From contig NZ_CP054706.1 of assembly GCF_016495865.1 (NCBI RefSeq), forward strand, positions 1,984,001 to 2,048,000: 64,000 nt of DNA, given 5' to 3'. The notes under the pieces are model-generated. The model ran no database searches and was not told the origin of the DNA. It saw only the letters and a program-made list of their open reading frames with translations. The stretch comes from Salicibibacter cibi (GTDB lineage Bacteria > Bacillota > Bacilli > Bacillales > Marinococcaceae). The translations under genes were made by a program, and so were the position numbers. The number at the start of each line of letters is the position of its first letter. Within the stretch, counting starts at the first letter, position 1. Positions 45,187 to 53,850 of this stretch are shown here, in pieces.

Positions 45187-46172
45187 TATTGATCGGCCTC
45201 CTTGAAGTCCTCGGTCACTTGCACGGCAAGCCGTTGGTTCTTTTTCCCTGCCTGCACGTAAAATTTCGGCTCGCTGCCTACATAGGCAATCAGTGCATCA
45301 TTAACGCCTTGATCAAGTTCAATGACATCTCCCTTGCTTAAATAAAGGAGCTCCTCCACACTAATCGTTGAATGGCCAAGCACCGTTTGCAACGGCAATT
45401 GTGCCTGCCGAACCGATGTCTCTATTTTTTCTTCTTCCTGTTCATCCCGCGTTTTTTTCGTCGTTTGCATCCAGTAATGCCCCGACAATTTGGGTAAAAT
45501 TTCTTCAAGTACAACGTAAGGCAAACATACGTTAATCATTCCGGCTGTTTCCCCAACCATTGCCGAAAGGGATACGACAACGACGGTTTCATTCGGCGAA
45601 ACCATTTGCATAAATTGGGGGTTTACTTCCAAATCAACCATCTTCGGTTCAATTTCAACGAGCGATTGCCATGCCTGTTGAAAACTATCCATTAAATAAG
45701 TCGACATTTGCGAAAGAATACGCGTTTCGATTTCAGTCAAATTTTCGATCTTATTATAATCGGCCCCCACTCCTCCTAAAATGCGGTCAAGCATGGCGTA
45801 GCCGATCTGGGGATTCATCTCGATTAACAACCGCCCTTCCAACGGGGGGGCTTCAAAAGCGTGAAGCAAGGTCATTTTCGGAATCGAACTTATGAATTCT
45901 TCATAAGGCAACTGCTCAACGGAGGCGACGGACATTTGCACAAAGGTCCGTAACCTGGAAGACAGGGTTGTCGTAAACAGGCGGGCAAAGTTTTCATGCA
46001 TGCGCGTCAGTGTTCGCATTTGATCTTTTGAAAAACGGAGGGCCCGTTTAAAATCATATGTTGTTATTTTTTTTTCATCGATCTCCTTGCGCAATTCCTC
46101 CGCATCCTTTTCCCCCGTGGACAGCGCTGACAACAAGTCATCGATTTCGCCTTGCGAGAGTACGTCTGCCAT
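45186..46172 (-). CDS. fliM: flagellar motor switch protein FliM
   Basis: C-ring switch protein. The N-terminal CheY-P binding segment VLSQGEIDDLLSALSTG is followed by the middle CheC-like domain with the GGVGADYN loop and a C-terminal SpoA domain (TISVEELLYLSKGDVIELDQ). 328 residues. The start is the ATG at 46172 with GGAG nine bases upstream; an ATG 24 codons earlier lies in the fliL-fliM gap and gives an unrelated basic extension. Confidence 0.96.
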   Translation of the reverse strand: MADVLSQGEIDDLLSALSTGEKDAEELRKEIDEKKITTYDFKRALRFSKDQMRTLTRMHENFARLFTTTLSSRLRTFVQMSVASVEQLPYEEFISSIPKMTLLHAFEAPPLEGRLLIEMNPQIGYAMLDRILGGVGADYNKIENLTEIETRILSQMSTYLMDSFQQAWQSLVEIEPKMVDLEVNPQFMQMVSPNETVVVVSLSAMVGETAGMINVCLPYVVLEEILPKLSGHYWMQTTKKTRDEQEEEKIETSVRQAQLPLQTVLGHSTISVEELLYLSKGDVIELDQGVNDALIAYVGSEPKFYVQAGKKNQRLAVQVTEDFKEADQ

Positions 46173-46253
46173 AACTACCAACTCCGGTTTATCAATGTTT
46201 CTTCTTCGTTCCAATACACTTTTTCGCGCATGCCTGGGAGCCAAGGGCGGCCG

Positions 46254-46682
46254 TTATCGTATGATCCGGCTTGTCGTATACACGTTCTCCACTTCTCCGG
46301 TATCAAGCAAGTCATTAATATCTTCCTGCAATCCGGCTTCCAACGTTTGCAATCCATCCGAACTGCCGAGTTCATCCGCGTCCATCTCCGCCAATCGATA
46401 AATAATCGCATTTTGTATTTGAAAGTCCCGTTTCTCCAGTTCTTCTCTCGTATCGTTGGAATCAGCCTGGATTCGAAAAGAGGCACGTACGTAATGGTCA
46501 CCCGCCAAATTCGTGGTCAATTCTTCTGTGTCCCAAGAACGATCGATGACTTCATCGATCCCGGAGTCTTCATTTTCCGCCGCTGATCCGCTTCCCGTTT
46601 GACCGGCAAGAAAAAACGCCGCCGTTATGCTGACGAGCAATAACCCAATGACAATGCTAAACGTAATGACCAGCTTTTTCAT
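46254..46682 (-). CDS. fliL: flagellar basal body-associated protein FliL
   Basis: A 142-residue single-span protein near the stator. MKKLVITFSIVIGLLLVSIT membrane helix is followed by an acidic linker (GSGSAAENEDSGIDEVI) and a periplasmic-type FliL domain (TEELTTNLAGDHYVRASFRI, ELEKRDFQIQNAIIYRLAEM). Start at 46682 after GAGAGGGGGC. swrD, which precedes fliL in B. subtilis, is not here; an 80-base gap follows before fliM. Confidence 0.93.
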   Translation of the reverse strand: MKKLVITFSIVIGLLLVSITAAFFLAGQTGSGSAAENEDSGIDEVIDRSWDTEELTTNLAGDHYVRASFRIQADSNDTREELEKRDFQIQNAIIYRLAEMDADELGSSDGLQTLEAGLQEDINDLLDTGEVENVYTTSRIIR

Positions 46683-46768
46683 CGAGACGCCCCCTCTCTG
46701 CCTCATGGCCAAAATCTTTTATCGATTCTTTTGCCGAATTACTATGTAGCCGCGGCGAGCTTGCACCT

Positions 46769-46802
46769 TAAAAACCTCAGAGAGGGAGATGAACCCCTCT
46801 GA
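46769..46802 (-). terminator. terminator between flgG and fliL
   Basis: On the minus strand TCAGAGGGG and CCCTCTCTGA pair and are followed by GGTTTTTAA, 10-45 bases past the flgG stop. It probably reduces read-through to fliL and the rest of the operon. Confidence 0.65.
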
Positions 46803-46814
46803 TAGAAAGTTTTC

Positions 46815-47603
46815 TTATTTCATATTCATAATTTCTTGCAAGACTTCATCGGACGTCGTAATAATGCGTGTATTGGCTTGTAAACCACGCTGGCCGGAAA
46901 TCATTTCCACAAACTCTTCGGAAAGGTCAACGTTCGACATTTCCAACATGCCCGCGGCGATATCACCGGCACCACCGGTTCCCGCTTCCAAATTGTTTAC
47001 GTCTCCCGAGTTAGCCGTTTCCCCGTATAAATTGCCGCCCAAGCTTTCCAAGCCTTCCGGATTCGCAAATGTAGCCAGGCCAATCGTCCCCGCATCTTCA
47101 GGTTCCCCGTCAATCACTTGTGTCACCGTACCGTCGCTGCCAATGCTGAAATTGGACGCCTCCTCAGCAATATTAATGGTGCCGCCATCGTCATCTAACA
47201 CATAATATCCATCTGCGGTCACAAGATCCCCATCACTATCACGGGAAAAGTTGCCCACGCGGGTGTAAAATTCTCCGCCATCCGGATTTTGAATGCGAAA
47301 GAAACCGTCTCCTTCAATCGCGAGGTCAAGTTCACGGTTCGTCGGTTGCGTTGGACCCTGGGTATGAAGCGTATCGATAGAGCCGGTCTGCGTGCCTAGC
47401 CCTACTTGTTCCGGATTTGACCCACCTTGGCCAGCGCCGGGGGCGGTTGCTCCTTGCATTTGTTGGCTCATCATGTCTTGAAAAGTAAACCGTCCTTTTT
47501 TAAACCCATGCGTATTCACATTGGCAATATTATCGCCGATCACGTCCAATTTCGTTTGATGGTTTTGCAAACCGGAAATCCCGGAATACATCGATTGCAA
47601 CAT
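46815..47603 (-). CDS. flgG: flagellar hook/rod protein FlgG (FlgE in B. subtilis)
   Basis: A 262-residue axial protein. The N-terminal signature MLQSMYSGISGLQNHQTKLD with IGDNIANVNTHGFKKGRFTF and the C-terminal MSNVDLSEEFVEMISGQRGL with NTRIITTSDEVLQEIMNMK are those of the FlgG/FlgE group. The gene in this operon position is called FlgE (hook) in B. subtilis, so either name may be used. The middle is Asp/Gly-rich (YVLDDDGGTINIA), as in a halophile. Confidence 0.93.
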   Translation of the reverse strand: MLQSMYSGISGLQNHQTKLDVIGDNIANVNTHGFKKGRFTFQDMMSQQMQGATAPGAGQGGSNPEQVGLGTQTGSIDTLHTQGPTQPTNRELDLAIEGDGFFRIQNPDGGEFYTRVGNFSRDSDGDLVTADGYYVLDDDGGTINIAEEASNFSIGSDGTVTQVIDGEPEDAGTIGLATFANPEGLESLGGNLYGETANSGDVNNLEAGTGGAGDIAAGMLEMSNVDLSEEFVEMISGQRGLQANTRIITTSDEVLQEIMNMK

Positions 47604-47645
47604 GGAATAAATCCTCCTGTTTTGTAAGGTAAATGCGACTCTTCA

Positions 47646-47846
47646 TTAAAATCTATCGTTGATATCAGTGAATAATGATGGTAATAACACTAACCAGCGG
47701 AGGAAAAACACGGAAACTCCTGTGGGAAAGCGCAGTGGGAAGACCCCGCAGAAAAAAAGCGAACTTCTTTTTTGCCGGTAAGAAAGTAAAAATCAACTTT
47801 CTTACCGGCATAATACATCTATTTTTCAACCATAGATTGTTGATCA
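47646..47846. repeat. ~200-bp inverted-repeat element, chimeric copy
   Basis: The left part matches the copy at 35975 (GTAATAACACT, then AGCGGAGGAAAAACACGG through GACCCCGCAGAAA). At about 47770 the right arm is replaced by GCCGGTAAGAAAGT...AACTTTCTTACCGGC, the second hairpin of the other repeat family. After it the right flank of the first family returns (TTTTTCAACCATAGATTGTT). The outer ends AATCTAT(C/G)GTTGA are inverted repeats. Located between flgD and flgG. Confidence 0.8.
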
Positions 47847-47854
47847 ATAAATGC

Positions 47855-48328
47855 TTATGTTTCCTCATTTTCGTGCTCCAAACCGATTTGCGCCACTTGC
47901 CTACTGTCAATCCAGCGCCCATCATCGAGAAGCAGCTCGATATCCCCTTGTTCGCTCCTCCGTACGGATTGGACTTCGTTTTCCTTGTACTGGATTTCTC
48001 CGTGATCTTCATCAACGAGGCTGCCCCATTTGACGGTCGTTCCAATCAACTCGCTTTGTTGAACGAGGGCATTGCCCTCTTGCCGATCAACGAAACGTTG
48101 CATCGCCTCGTTCATATTCGTCATTTGTTCCAAAGAGGAAAACTGCGCCATCTGGGCAATAAATTCCCGGTCATCCATCGGATCAAGGGGGTCCTGATTC
48201 TGTAATTGGGCAATTAAAATTTTTAAAAAATCATCCTTGTCGAGCATAGCGTCTTCTTGCTCGGCAACCTGCCCTTCATTCATGTCCCTTTCGCCCGGAG
48301 AAGCCGTGGCTTGCACGTTCATGTTCAT
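47855..48328 (-). CDS. flgD: flagellar hook capping protein FlgD
   Basis: The 157-residue short FlgD that caps the growing hook. The conserved [20 protein letters not shown] and [20 protein letters not shown] stretch is complete, followed by a short C-terminal beta part. Length is like B. subtilis FlgD (about 140). The N-terminal 20 residues are Gln/Glu-rich and the exact start (MNMNVQ at 48328, or a later Met) is open. Confidence 0.93.
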   Translation of the reverse strand: MNMNVQATASPGERDMNEGQVAEQEDAMLDKDDFLKILIAQLQNQDPLDPMDDREFIAQMAQFSSLEQMTNMNEAMQRFVDRQEGNALVQQSELIGTTVKWGSLVDEDHGEIQYKENEVQSVRRSEQGDIELLLDDGRWIDSRQVAQIGLEHENEET

Positions 48329-48343
48329 CTCATTTTCACCTGC

Positions 48344-49648
48344 CTATATTTCTTGATTTAATGTCGCCTGTAACCATTCTTCAAAGGATGGAAGCTGTTC
48401 ATCGGCCCTTTCTTCATCGTTTTCTTCTTCATAAACGGAAGCGTCTTCATCCGTCGGATGTTTCCCTTCTCTTCGTTCGTCGGCAACTTCGGTGTGTGCT
48501 TCATCAACGACGATTCGTTCCACCGGCAGTTGTTGTTGATGGAATGCATGCCTGAGATTGGGAAGTTGGGATTCTACCAATTCACGGGCCATCGCTGTTG
48601 TTGCAACGAGCCTTGCTTGCAACACGCCGTTATCTCTTGTGATTTGCACGTCTAACCGGCCCAAGCTTTCAGGATGAAGTTTAATCGTCAATTGCTGCCG
48701 GCCTTCTCCATCCGAGCGCAGGTTCCCGTTGCTGAGCGCTTGTTGAAACTGCTTGATAAAAGCCATCACCCGTGCATGTTCGGTTTTTTGACCGCCGATA
48801 TGAATGTTCAACTGTTCCCCTTGATTCAGAGGCTGCATCGTCATCGTTTCATTGAAAACAAATGCAGGAGGAGTCGGGTTCCCGTGATTGAGCTTCGGAA
48901 GGATCGTTTCCACCTTTACAGCCGCATGTGAAGGTTCAAAACGATAAAGGCGGGAGGCCACTTCTGTTGTCTTTTCGGTTTTCTCCGCACGGACGGAAGC
49001 ATCACGATAATTTTGCGATCCAGCCTCCCTTCTCGCCGCCGGATACAATTGTTGGACGTACTGGGCAATTCGTTCACGTATCGGTTTCTCATTTTCATCC
49101 TTTTCAGCGGCAAAAGCGATAAAAGCCATTAAAGGCGGGATGTCTGCCTCCTTCAATTCTTCGGAAAAAGCGAATGCCTCATCGGTTTCGGTGATCCCCT
49201 CTTCGCTGTCGGGGAAGACGGTTTCAAGCATTTCCGCAATGGAAGGTGCGGCCTCCATGATAGATACTGCTAGCTTTTCCAAATCAAAAGAAGGGAGGCC
49301 ATCTTCCTCGTTTTTGTTCAACGCTTCTTCAGCCATCATCATCGCATTTTCCCAATCAATGTCCTCGAAGAAAGATGCTGATTCGGGGAAGGAGTGAGCC
49401 CAGTCTTGAAACACTTCGAGGAGGGCTTCCATATCAGGAAAATCTTTGTTCTTTCCTTCTTCAAACGTATCTCCGCTCTTTTGTGATCCTTCTTCCCACG
49501 AAAATGCCTCGTTCTTTTCTTGAAAATGGGCAAGCCGTTGCGCAAAAGTTCTATCAAGGCTCTCGCCTATTTTTTCTATGGAGGTTGGAACGAACTTGGG
49601 TAACCCTTCATGGAATGGAAATGCCTGCAAGCCCGATGAAATCACCAT
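48344..49648 (-). CDS. fliK: flagellar hook-length control protein FliK
   Basis: A 434-residue ruler protein. The N-terminal two-thirds is long, acidic and poorly conserved (for example VFPDSEEGITETDEAF). The C-terminal domain has the FliK signature LTIKLHPESLGRLDVQITRD with ARLVATTAMARELVESQLPN. It terminates export of hook subunits and switches FlhB specificity. Start ATG at 49648 after AAGGGAGGTGAA. Neighbours: flgD downstream and the MotE-like gene upstream. Confidence 0.92.
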   Translation of the reverse strand: MVISSGLQAFPFHEGLPKFVPTSIEKIGESLDRTFAQRLAHFQEKNEAFSWEEGSQKSGDTFEEGKNKDFPDMEALLEVFQDWAHSFPESASFFEDIDWENAMMMAEEALNKNEEDGLPSFDLEKLAVSIMEAAPSIAEMLETVFPDSEEGITETDEAFAFSEELKEADIPPLMAFIAFAAEKDENEKPIRERIAQYVQQLYPAARREAGSQNYRDASVRAEKTEKTTEVASRLYRFEPSHAAVKVETILPKLNHGNPTPPAFVFNETMTMQPLNQGEQLNIHIGGQKTEHARVMAFIKQFQQALSNGNLRSDGEGRQQLTIKLHPESLGRLDVQITRDNGVLQARLVATTAMARELVESQLPNLRHAFHQQQLPVERIVVDEAHTEVADERREGKHPTDEDASVYEEENDEERADEQLPSFEEWLQATLNQEI

Positions 49649-49681
49649 TTCACCTCCCTTCGCTGCTGATCTTAATCGGTT

Positions 49682-49776
49682 AGAAAACTTGGTTTTTCAC
49701 CAAGCTTTTATGGGGAAAAGCCTTCGCCCAACTTATGCAAGTAAGAAAGTTGATTTATACTTTCTTACCTGCCAAG
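49682..49776. repeat. two-hairpin repeat, copy C
   Basis: AAAACTTGGTTTTTCACCAAGC, TTTTATGGGGAAAAGCC, TTATGCAAGTAAGAAAGTTG and ACTTTCTTACCTGCCAA. Full-length copy between fliK and the MotE-like gene. Its right end supplies the stop and the last codons (GR) of that gene. Confidence 0.85.
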
Positions 49777-50295
49777 CAATGCTGTAATTTCCGCGGCTCG
49801 TTCCGGATCCATATTTTCCAGAATCGTCGAGCGGCTATCATCATTCATCTCCGACATGTGAAGCAAAATCTCATCATTTGTAAGTTCTTCCATAATTTCA
49901 GCGGCCTGCCCCGGTCTCATATTTTCATAGATGCGGGCAATCCTCGTTTCATCTTCCGAAGCGTCATCTTCATCATCCTCGGCACTTTCTTCTGCAAAGG
50001 CTTCATCCTCTTCCATTTGCTCGATCTCTTCTTCCAATTCCTCAATAGTGTCTTCTGCTTCTTGCAGTTGCTGCTCAAGGTTGGCAACCTCTTCATCTTT
50101 ATCGGGAAGGGGCGATTCCTGTTCTTCCCCGTCGTCCTCTTCTTCGCTTATCCAGGTGGATACATGTTCCACCGGGCTCATCCCCAATGCCGATAAGACG
50201 ATTGCCCCAATGATAACGAGCAAGGACCCGGGAATAACGATGAGCAGCACAAAACGTTTGAAGCCGTTTCCCTTTTCTTCTTTTCTTTTGGCCAT
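49765..50295 (-). CDS. YlxF/MotE-like membrane protein
   Basis: A 176-residue protein with one N-terminal helix (FKRFVLLIVIPGSLLVIIGA), a very acidic coiled coil (EQQLQEAEDTIEELEEEIEQ, then SAEDDEDDASEDETR) and a C-terminal MgtE-N-like domain (IYENMRPGQAAEIMEELTND, ENMDPERAAEITALLGR). This is the YlxF/MotE family found between fliJ and fliK, a presumed chaperone or stator-linked factor. Start at 50295 after AGGTGA; the ATG at 50337 overlaps fliJ. The repeat element forms its 3' end. Confidence 0.85.
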   Translation of the reverse strand: MAKRKEEKGNGFKRFVLLIVIPGSLLVIIGAIVLSALGMSPVEHVSTWISEEEDDGEEQESPLPDKDEEVANLEQQLQEAEDTIEELEEEIEQMEEDEAFAEESAEDDEDDASEDETRIARIYENMRPGQAAEIMEELTNDEILLHMSEMNDDSRSTILENMDPERAAEITALLGR

Positions 50296-50299
50296 TGTG

Positions 50300-50743
50300 T
50301 CACCTGCCTTGCAACACTTGTCGGGAAGCAAGTTCATCCATGTGTTTTTGTTCTTGTTTCTTCATTTCCCGGACGTGTTCTTCCCACTTGCGCCCTTTCA
50401 TCTTTTCGTATTTCTTTGCCTCGATCGTTGCCGTTTGCCATTCTTTTTTCCGTTTGACCATCGTTTTGCGGGCCGCGTTTGTTTTTGCTTGGCTCTGTTC
50501 AATGGCGGTTTCAATGTTTGTTCTTGCCAATTGTTTGCTTTGCAAAGCCGCGATCGTCGTGCCTTTTTGGCAATCTTGGGTTTGGCTGTCATCGAGAGAT
50601 TCGCGTGCTTTCAACCATTGATATAGCTCGTAGCCAACGGATTCGAATGTTCCGGCGGCTTCTTCGTACCCTTTTCTGCGTTCGGCAGCTTCTCGTTCTT
50701 TCACTTCCAACACCTTTTCAAGGGTAAACGTAAAAAACATCAC
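50300..50743 (-). CDS. fliJ: flagellar export protein FliJ
   Basis: A 147-residue, all-helical, basic coiled-coil protein, the rotor-like stalk of the FliI ATPase. It starts FTFTLEKVLEVKEREAAERR and has long Lys/Glu/Gln helices (NARKTMVKRKKEWQTATIEA) with no other domain. Its position between fliI and the MotE-like gene is standard. The start overlaps the fliI stop by four bases (ATGA), so the assignment rests mainly on context and pattern. Confidence 0.9.
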   Translation of the reverse strand: MMFFTFTLEKVLEVKEREAAERRKGYEEAAGTFESVGYELYQWLKARESLDDSQTQDCQKGTTIAALQSKQLARTNIETAIEQSQAKTNAARKTMVKRKKEWQTATIEAKKYEKMKGRKWEEHVREMKKQEQKHMDELASRQVLQGR

Positions 50744-52059
50744 ACATCATTCCCTTTCCTTGCCAGCAACTGTAATTGTTCAACCGTATCCGATAAGGGG
50801 TAGATTCGCTCGGTTCCCTGTTGCAAAAATTCCTGGATGTCGGGGTGCACTTGTATGGCGAGGTCCACGTCTTCTGAGGTCCCTTTCTTATAAGCGCCCA
50901 CTTGGATCAAATCCTCGTTGTCTTCATAGGTAGCCAAGTGTTGCCGAATCGTTGTAGCGGCCTCCAAATGTTCCTTTGGAACAATATCTGTCATCAAACG
51001 GCTGATGCTTTTCAAAACGTTTAAAGCCGGATAATGCCCCTTGTTCGCCAATTTCCGATCAAGGATGAAGTGCCCGTCCAAAATCCCCCGCACAGCATCC
51101 GCAATCGGTTCATCCATATCATCACCATCGACAAGCACGGTATAAAAGGCGGTGATCGATCCCCGCTGATTAGCTCCCGATCGTTCCAACAGTTGCGGCA
51201 AAAGGGAAAAGACGGAAGGGGTGTACCCTTTTGTCGTCGGAGGTTCCCCGGTGGCAAGTCCGATTTCGCGTTGTGCCATCGCAAAACGGGTCACCGAATC
51301 CATCATTAAATTAACGGTTTTTCCCCGGTCGCGAAAATATTCCGCGATGGCCGTCGCCGCCATCGCTCCTTTTATGCGAACGAGGGCCGGTTGATCCGAT
51401 GTGGCGACGACAACGATCGTGTTCTTCAATCCTTCATCCCCGAGATCCTTTTCAATAAAATCTTTGACTTCTCGGCCTCGTTCACCGATTAGCGCGATAA
51501 CATTGATATCGGCTTCCGAGAATTTTGCAAGCATTGCCATCAACGTGCTTTTTCCAACCCCACTACCGGCAAAAATCCCTACCCTTTGGCCTTCGCCAAC
51601 CGTTAACATGCCATCAACCGCTCGTACGCCGAGGGAAAGCGGTTCGACAATTCTAGGGCGCGTCAGCGGATTCGGCGCTTCTCTGTTGACTGGGAATTTA
51701 TGTAGACCCTTGGGCAGTTCGCCACCATCAAGCGTCCGCCCCAAACCATCAATAACCTTCCCTATTAATCTTGTTCCCACGCCGATTTCCAAAGGTTTTC
51801 CCGTACTTTTCACCAGAGAACCGGGCTGAATATTTGCGGTTTGCGAATACGGCATCAATAGAATGCGGGCATCTTTAAAGCCAACGACTTCTGCGCGTAT
51901 CGGTTCACGGGTGTTATCTGTGAAAATAAAGCATAAAATCCCTACGGCCGCTTGCGGTCCTTTCGCCTCAATGGTAAGGCCGACCACACGCGTCACTTTT
52001 CCCATCCATTTCAACGTACGAACGTCATCAAGTTGCTCTTGCAAATCTGCGGCTTTCAT
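50740..52059 (-). CDS. fliI: flagellar export ATPase FliI
   Basis: F1-beta-like ATPase that energises flagellar export. Walker A VGIFAGSGVGKSTLMAM near residue 165 and Walker B VNLMMDSVTRFAMAQRE are present, with GLATGEPPTTKGYTPSVFSL. 439 residues, as expected. Its start overlaps the fliH stop by four bases. The fliG-fliH-fliI-fliJ group is tightly packed. Confidence 0.97.
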   Translation of the reverse strand: MKAADLQEQLDDVRTLKWMGKVTRVVGLTIEAKGPQAAVGILCFIFTDNTREPIRAEVVGFKDARILLMPYSQTANIQPGSLVKSTGKPLEIGVGTRLIGKVIDGLGRTLDGGELPKGLHKFPVNREAPNPLTRPRIVEPLSLGVRAVDGMLTVGEGQRVGIFAGSGVGKSTLMAMLAKFSEADINVIALIGERGREVKDFIEKDLGDEGLKNTIVVVATSDQPALVRIKGAMAATAIAEYFRDRGKTVNLMMDSVTRFAMAQREIGLATGEPPTTKGYTPSVFSLLPQLLERSGANQRGSITAFYTVLVDGDDMDEPIADAVRGILDGHFILDRKLANKGHYPALNVLKSISRLMTDIVPKEHLEAATTIRQHLATYEDNEDLIQVGAYKKGTSEDVDLAIQVHPDIQEFLQQGTERIYPLSDTVEQLQLLARKGNDV

Positions 52060-52835
52060 GAGTCCCTCTCCCCGGATAGCAGTTCGTGAAGCTCAGTTTG
52101 TAACACCTCTAACTGATCGTCTAATGAAGCTACCAAACGCCCATATGGTGTTTCAATGAGGCATCCATTTTTATCCAAATCATCATCCGGAAAAAAGCGA
52201 ATGCGTTCTGTGTGGCTAAGAAGGGCTTGCCATTCTTCCCGTTGTTGAACTGTTTTCTTGTAACGATCCGGATGGACGAAAATATCGACCTCGCTTTGAT
52301 CTTTTACTTCCCGGAGGATTTGCCTTACGAATTGGGACCAGTGGTTCTCCGTTTCCAGCTTTTCGCCAAGGACTTTTTCGGCGATTCTCACGCCTAAATC
52401 AAGAATCACAGGCTCGGCACCGTCCATATATTTCCGGTATTCTTCGTGAGCCGCGGTAACAACGTCTTCGGCTTCGGCAATGATGGCTTGATATGTCTCA
52501 TAACCTTTATCTTTTCCTGCTTGAAATCCCTTTTCTTCCCCTTTGCTTTTTGCATCTTTGTATGCTTTTTCAATGGTTTCGTCTAGGGTGGCACGAGCTT
52601 TTTCCATCTCTTTTTCTATGTGTTCCTTTTCCGATTGGGCTTTTTCGATGATGGTTTGTGCTTCTTCATGAGCTTCGGCAAGCATTTGTCCCTTTTTGCC
52701 GCCCCAATGCCCGCCTGGCCCTTCATCCTGGGCGGAGTTTTGCCCGCTGCTATTACGTACCGGCTGTAACAGTACAGCGTGGGGGGCGTTCGCCTTTAGG
52801 TTTGATGTACCTGCTTTGATAATGTTAGACAACAA
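52056..52835 (-). CDS. fliH: flagellar assembly protein FliH
   Basis: A 259-residue peripheral regulator of FliI. A long helical, Glu/Lys-rich middle (LAEAHEEAQTIIEKAQSEKE, RATLDETIEKAYKDAKSKGE) precedes a C-terminal FliH domain (DLGVRIAEKVLGEKLETENH, then LLSGERDS). Preferred start: TTG at 52835, six bases after GGGGGAG, giving LLSNIIKAG, like the SNLIK start in relatives. This overlaps fliG by eleven bases. An ATG at 52859 would add eight residues with no site. Confidence 0.9.
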   Translation of the reverse strand: MLSNIIKAGTSNLKANAPHAVLLQPVRNSSGQNSAQDEGPGGHWGGKKGQMLAEAHEEAQTIIEKAQSEKEHIEKEMEKARATLDETIEKAYKDAKSKGEEKGFQAGKDKGYETYQAIIAEAEDVVTAAHEEYRKYMDGAEPVILDLGVRIAEKVLGEKLETENHWSQFVRQILREVKDQSEVDIFVHPDRYKKTVQQREEWQALLSHTERIRFFPDDDLDKNGCLIETPYGRLVASLDDQLEVLQTELHELLSGERDS

Positions 52836-53838
52836 TATCGTCTCCCCCACCACGGGCAATAACGATTTCGCCCGCTTCTTCCAGCTTCCGTACCGTCCCG
52901 ACGATTCGCATTTGCGCGTCCTCCACGTCTTTTAAGCGAACAGGACCCATGTACTCCAATTCTTCTTGGAACGTCTCGGCCATCCGCGTGGACATGTTGC
53001 TGAAAATGATCGTTTTCACTTCATCACTGACCATTTTTAAGGAAAGCTGTAAATCTTCTTGTCCCGCTTCGCGGATAATGCGTTGGATCGAGCGGTTATC
53101 AAGGGTGACGATATCTTCAAATACGAACATCCGCTTTTTGATCTCATCCGCAAGTTCCGGATCTTGAAATTCCAAAGAATCAATGATCGTGCGCTCCGTT
53201 CCCCGGTCGACGCTATTTAACACATCCACGACCGATTCAATCCCGCCCGCTTCTTTATAGTCTTGAGAAACAGCCGAAGAAAGTTGCCGTTCAAGAATGC
53301 CTTCCACTTCGTTGATAACATCCGGAGAAGTGCTATCCATCAACGCGATTCTTTTCGCAACATCCGCTTGCACCTCGGAAGGCAATGCCGAGAGAATTTG
53401 TCCCGCCTGCTCTGCATCTAGATAAGAAAGGACGAGGGCGATCGTTTGCGGATGTTCATTTTGAATGAAATTCAAAATCTGCATCGGTTCAGCTTTGCGG
53501 GCAAAATGAAATGGGCGGACCTGAAGCGTTGACGTAAGTTTCGTAATAATCGCCATGGCTTCTTCTTCACCGACGGCCTTTTCCAACACGTCCCGCGCAT
53601 AGCCGATGCCTCCTTGCGTCATATAATCTTGGGCAACCGCGAGCTGATGAAATTCACCGATGATTTTATCTTTCGTCTCGCTTTCCACTTTACGAACGTT
53701 GGCGATCTCTAGCGTCAATTGTTCAATTTCTTCCGGCTGCAACTGTTTGTATACGTTAGCCGAGACATCGGGTCCCATGGAGATGAGAAGAATTGCGGCT
53801 TTTTGCTTGCCGGTCATTACATTTTTTCCTCTCGCCAT
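52825..53838 (-). CDS. fliG: flagellar motor switch protein FliG
   Basis: C-ring protein that meets the stator. N-terminal domain (KAAILLISMGPDVSANVYKQ), middle domain with EHPQTIALVLSYLDAEQAGQ (EHPQ motif) and C-terminal domain with charged torque helix region (DLQLSLKMVSDEVKTIIFSN, RMAETFQEELEYMGPVRLKD). 337 residues, normal. Start ATG at 53838 after GGGGGAGC; the 3' end overlaps fliH. Confidence 0.97.
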   Translation of the reverse strand: MARGKNVMTGKQKAAILLISMGPDVSANVYKQLQPEEIEQLTLEIANVRKVESETKDKIIGEFHQLAVAQDYMTQGGIGYARDVLEKAVGEEEAMAIITKLTSTLQVRPFHFARKAEPMQILNFIQNEHPQTIALVLSYLDAEQAGQILSALPSEVQADVAKRIALMDSTSPDVINEVEGILERQLSSAVSQDYKEAGGIESVVDVLNSVDRGTERTIIDSLEFQDPELADEIKKRMFVFEDIVTLDNRSIQRIIREAGQEDLQLSLKMVSDEVKTIIFSNMSTRMAETFQEELEYMGPVRLKDVEDAQMRIVGTVRKLEEAGEIVIARGGGDDIVV

Positions 53839-53850
53839 CGATGCTCCCCC

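Noticed and set aside
49931..50626. 231-codon plus-strand frame with Ser-rich start
   Set aside because: The Ser run is the antisense of the Glu/Asp-rich MotE-like coiled coil.
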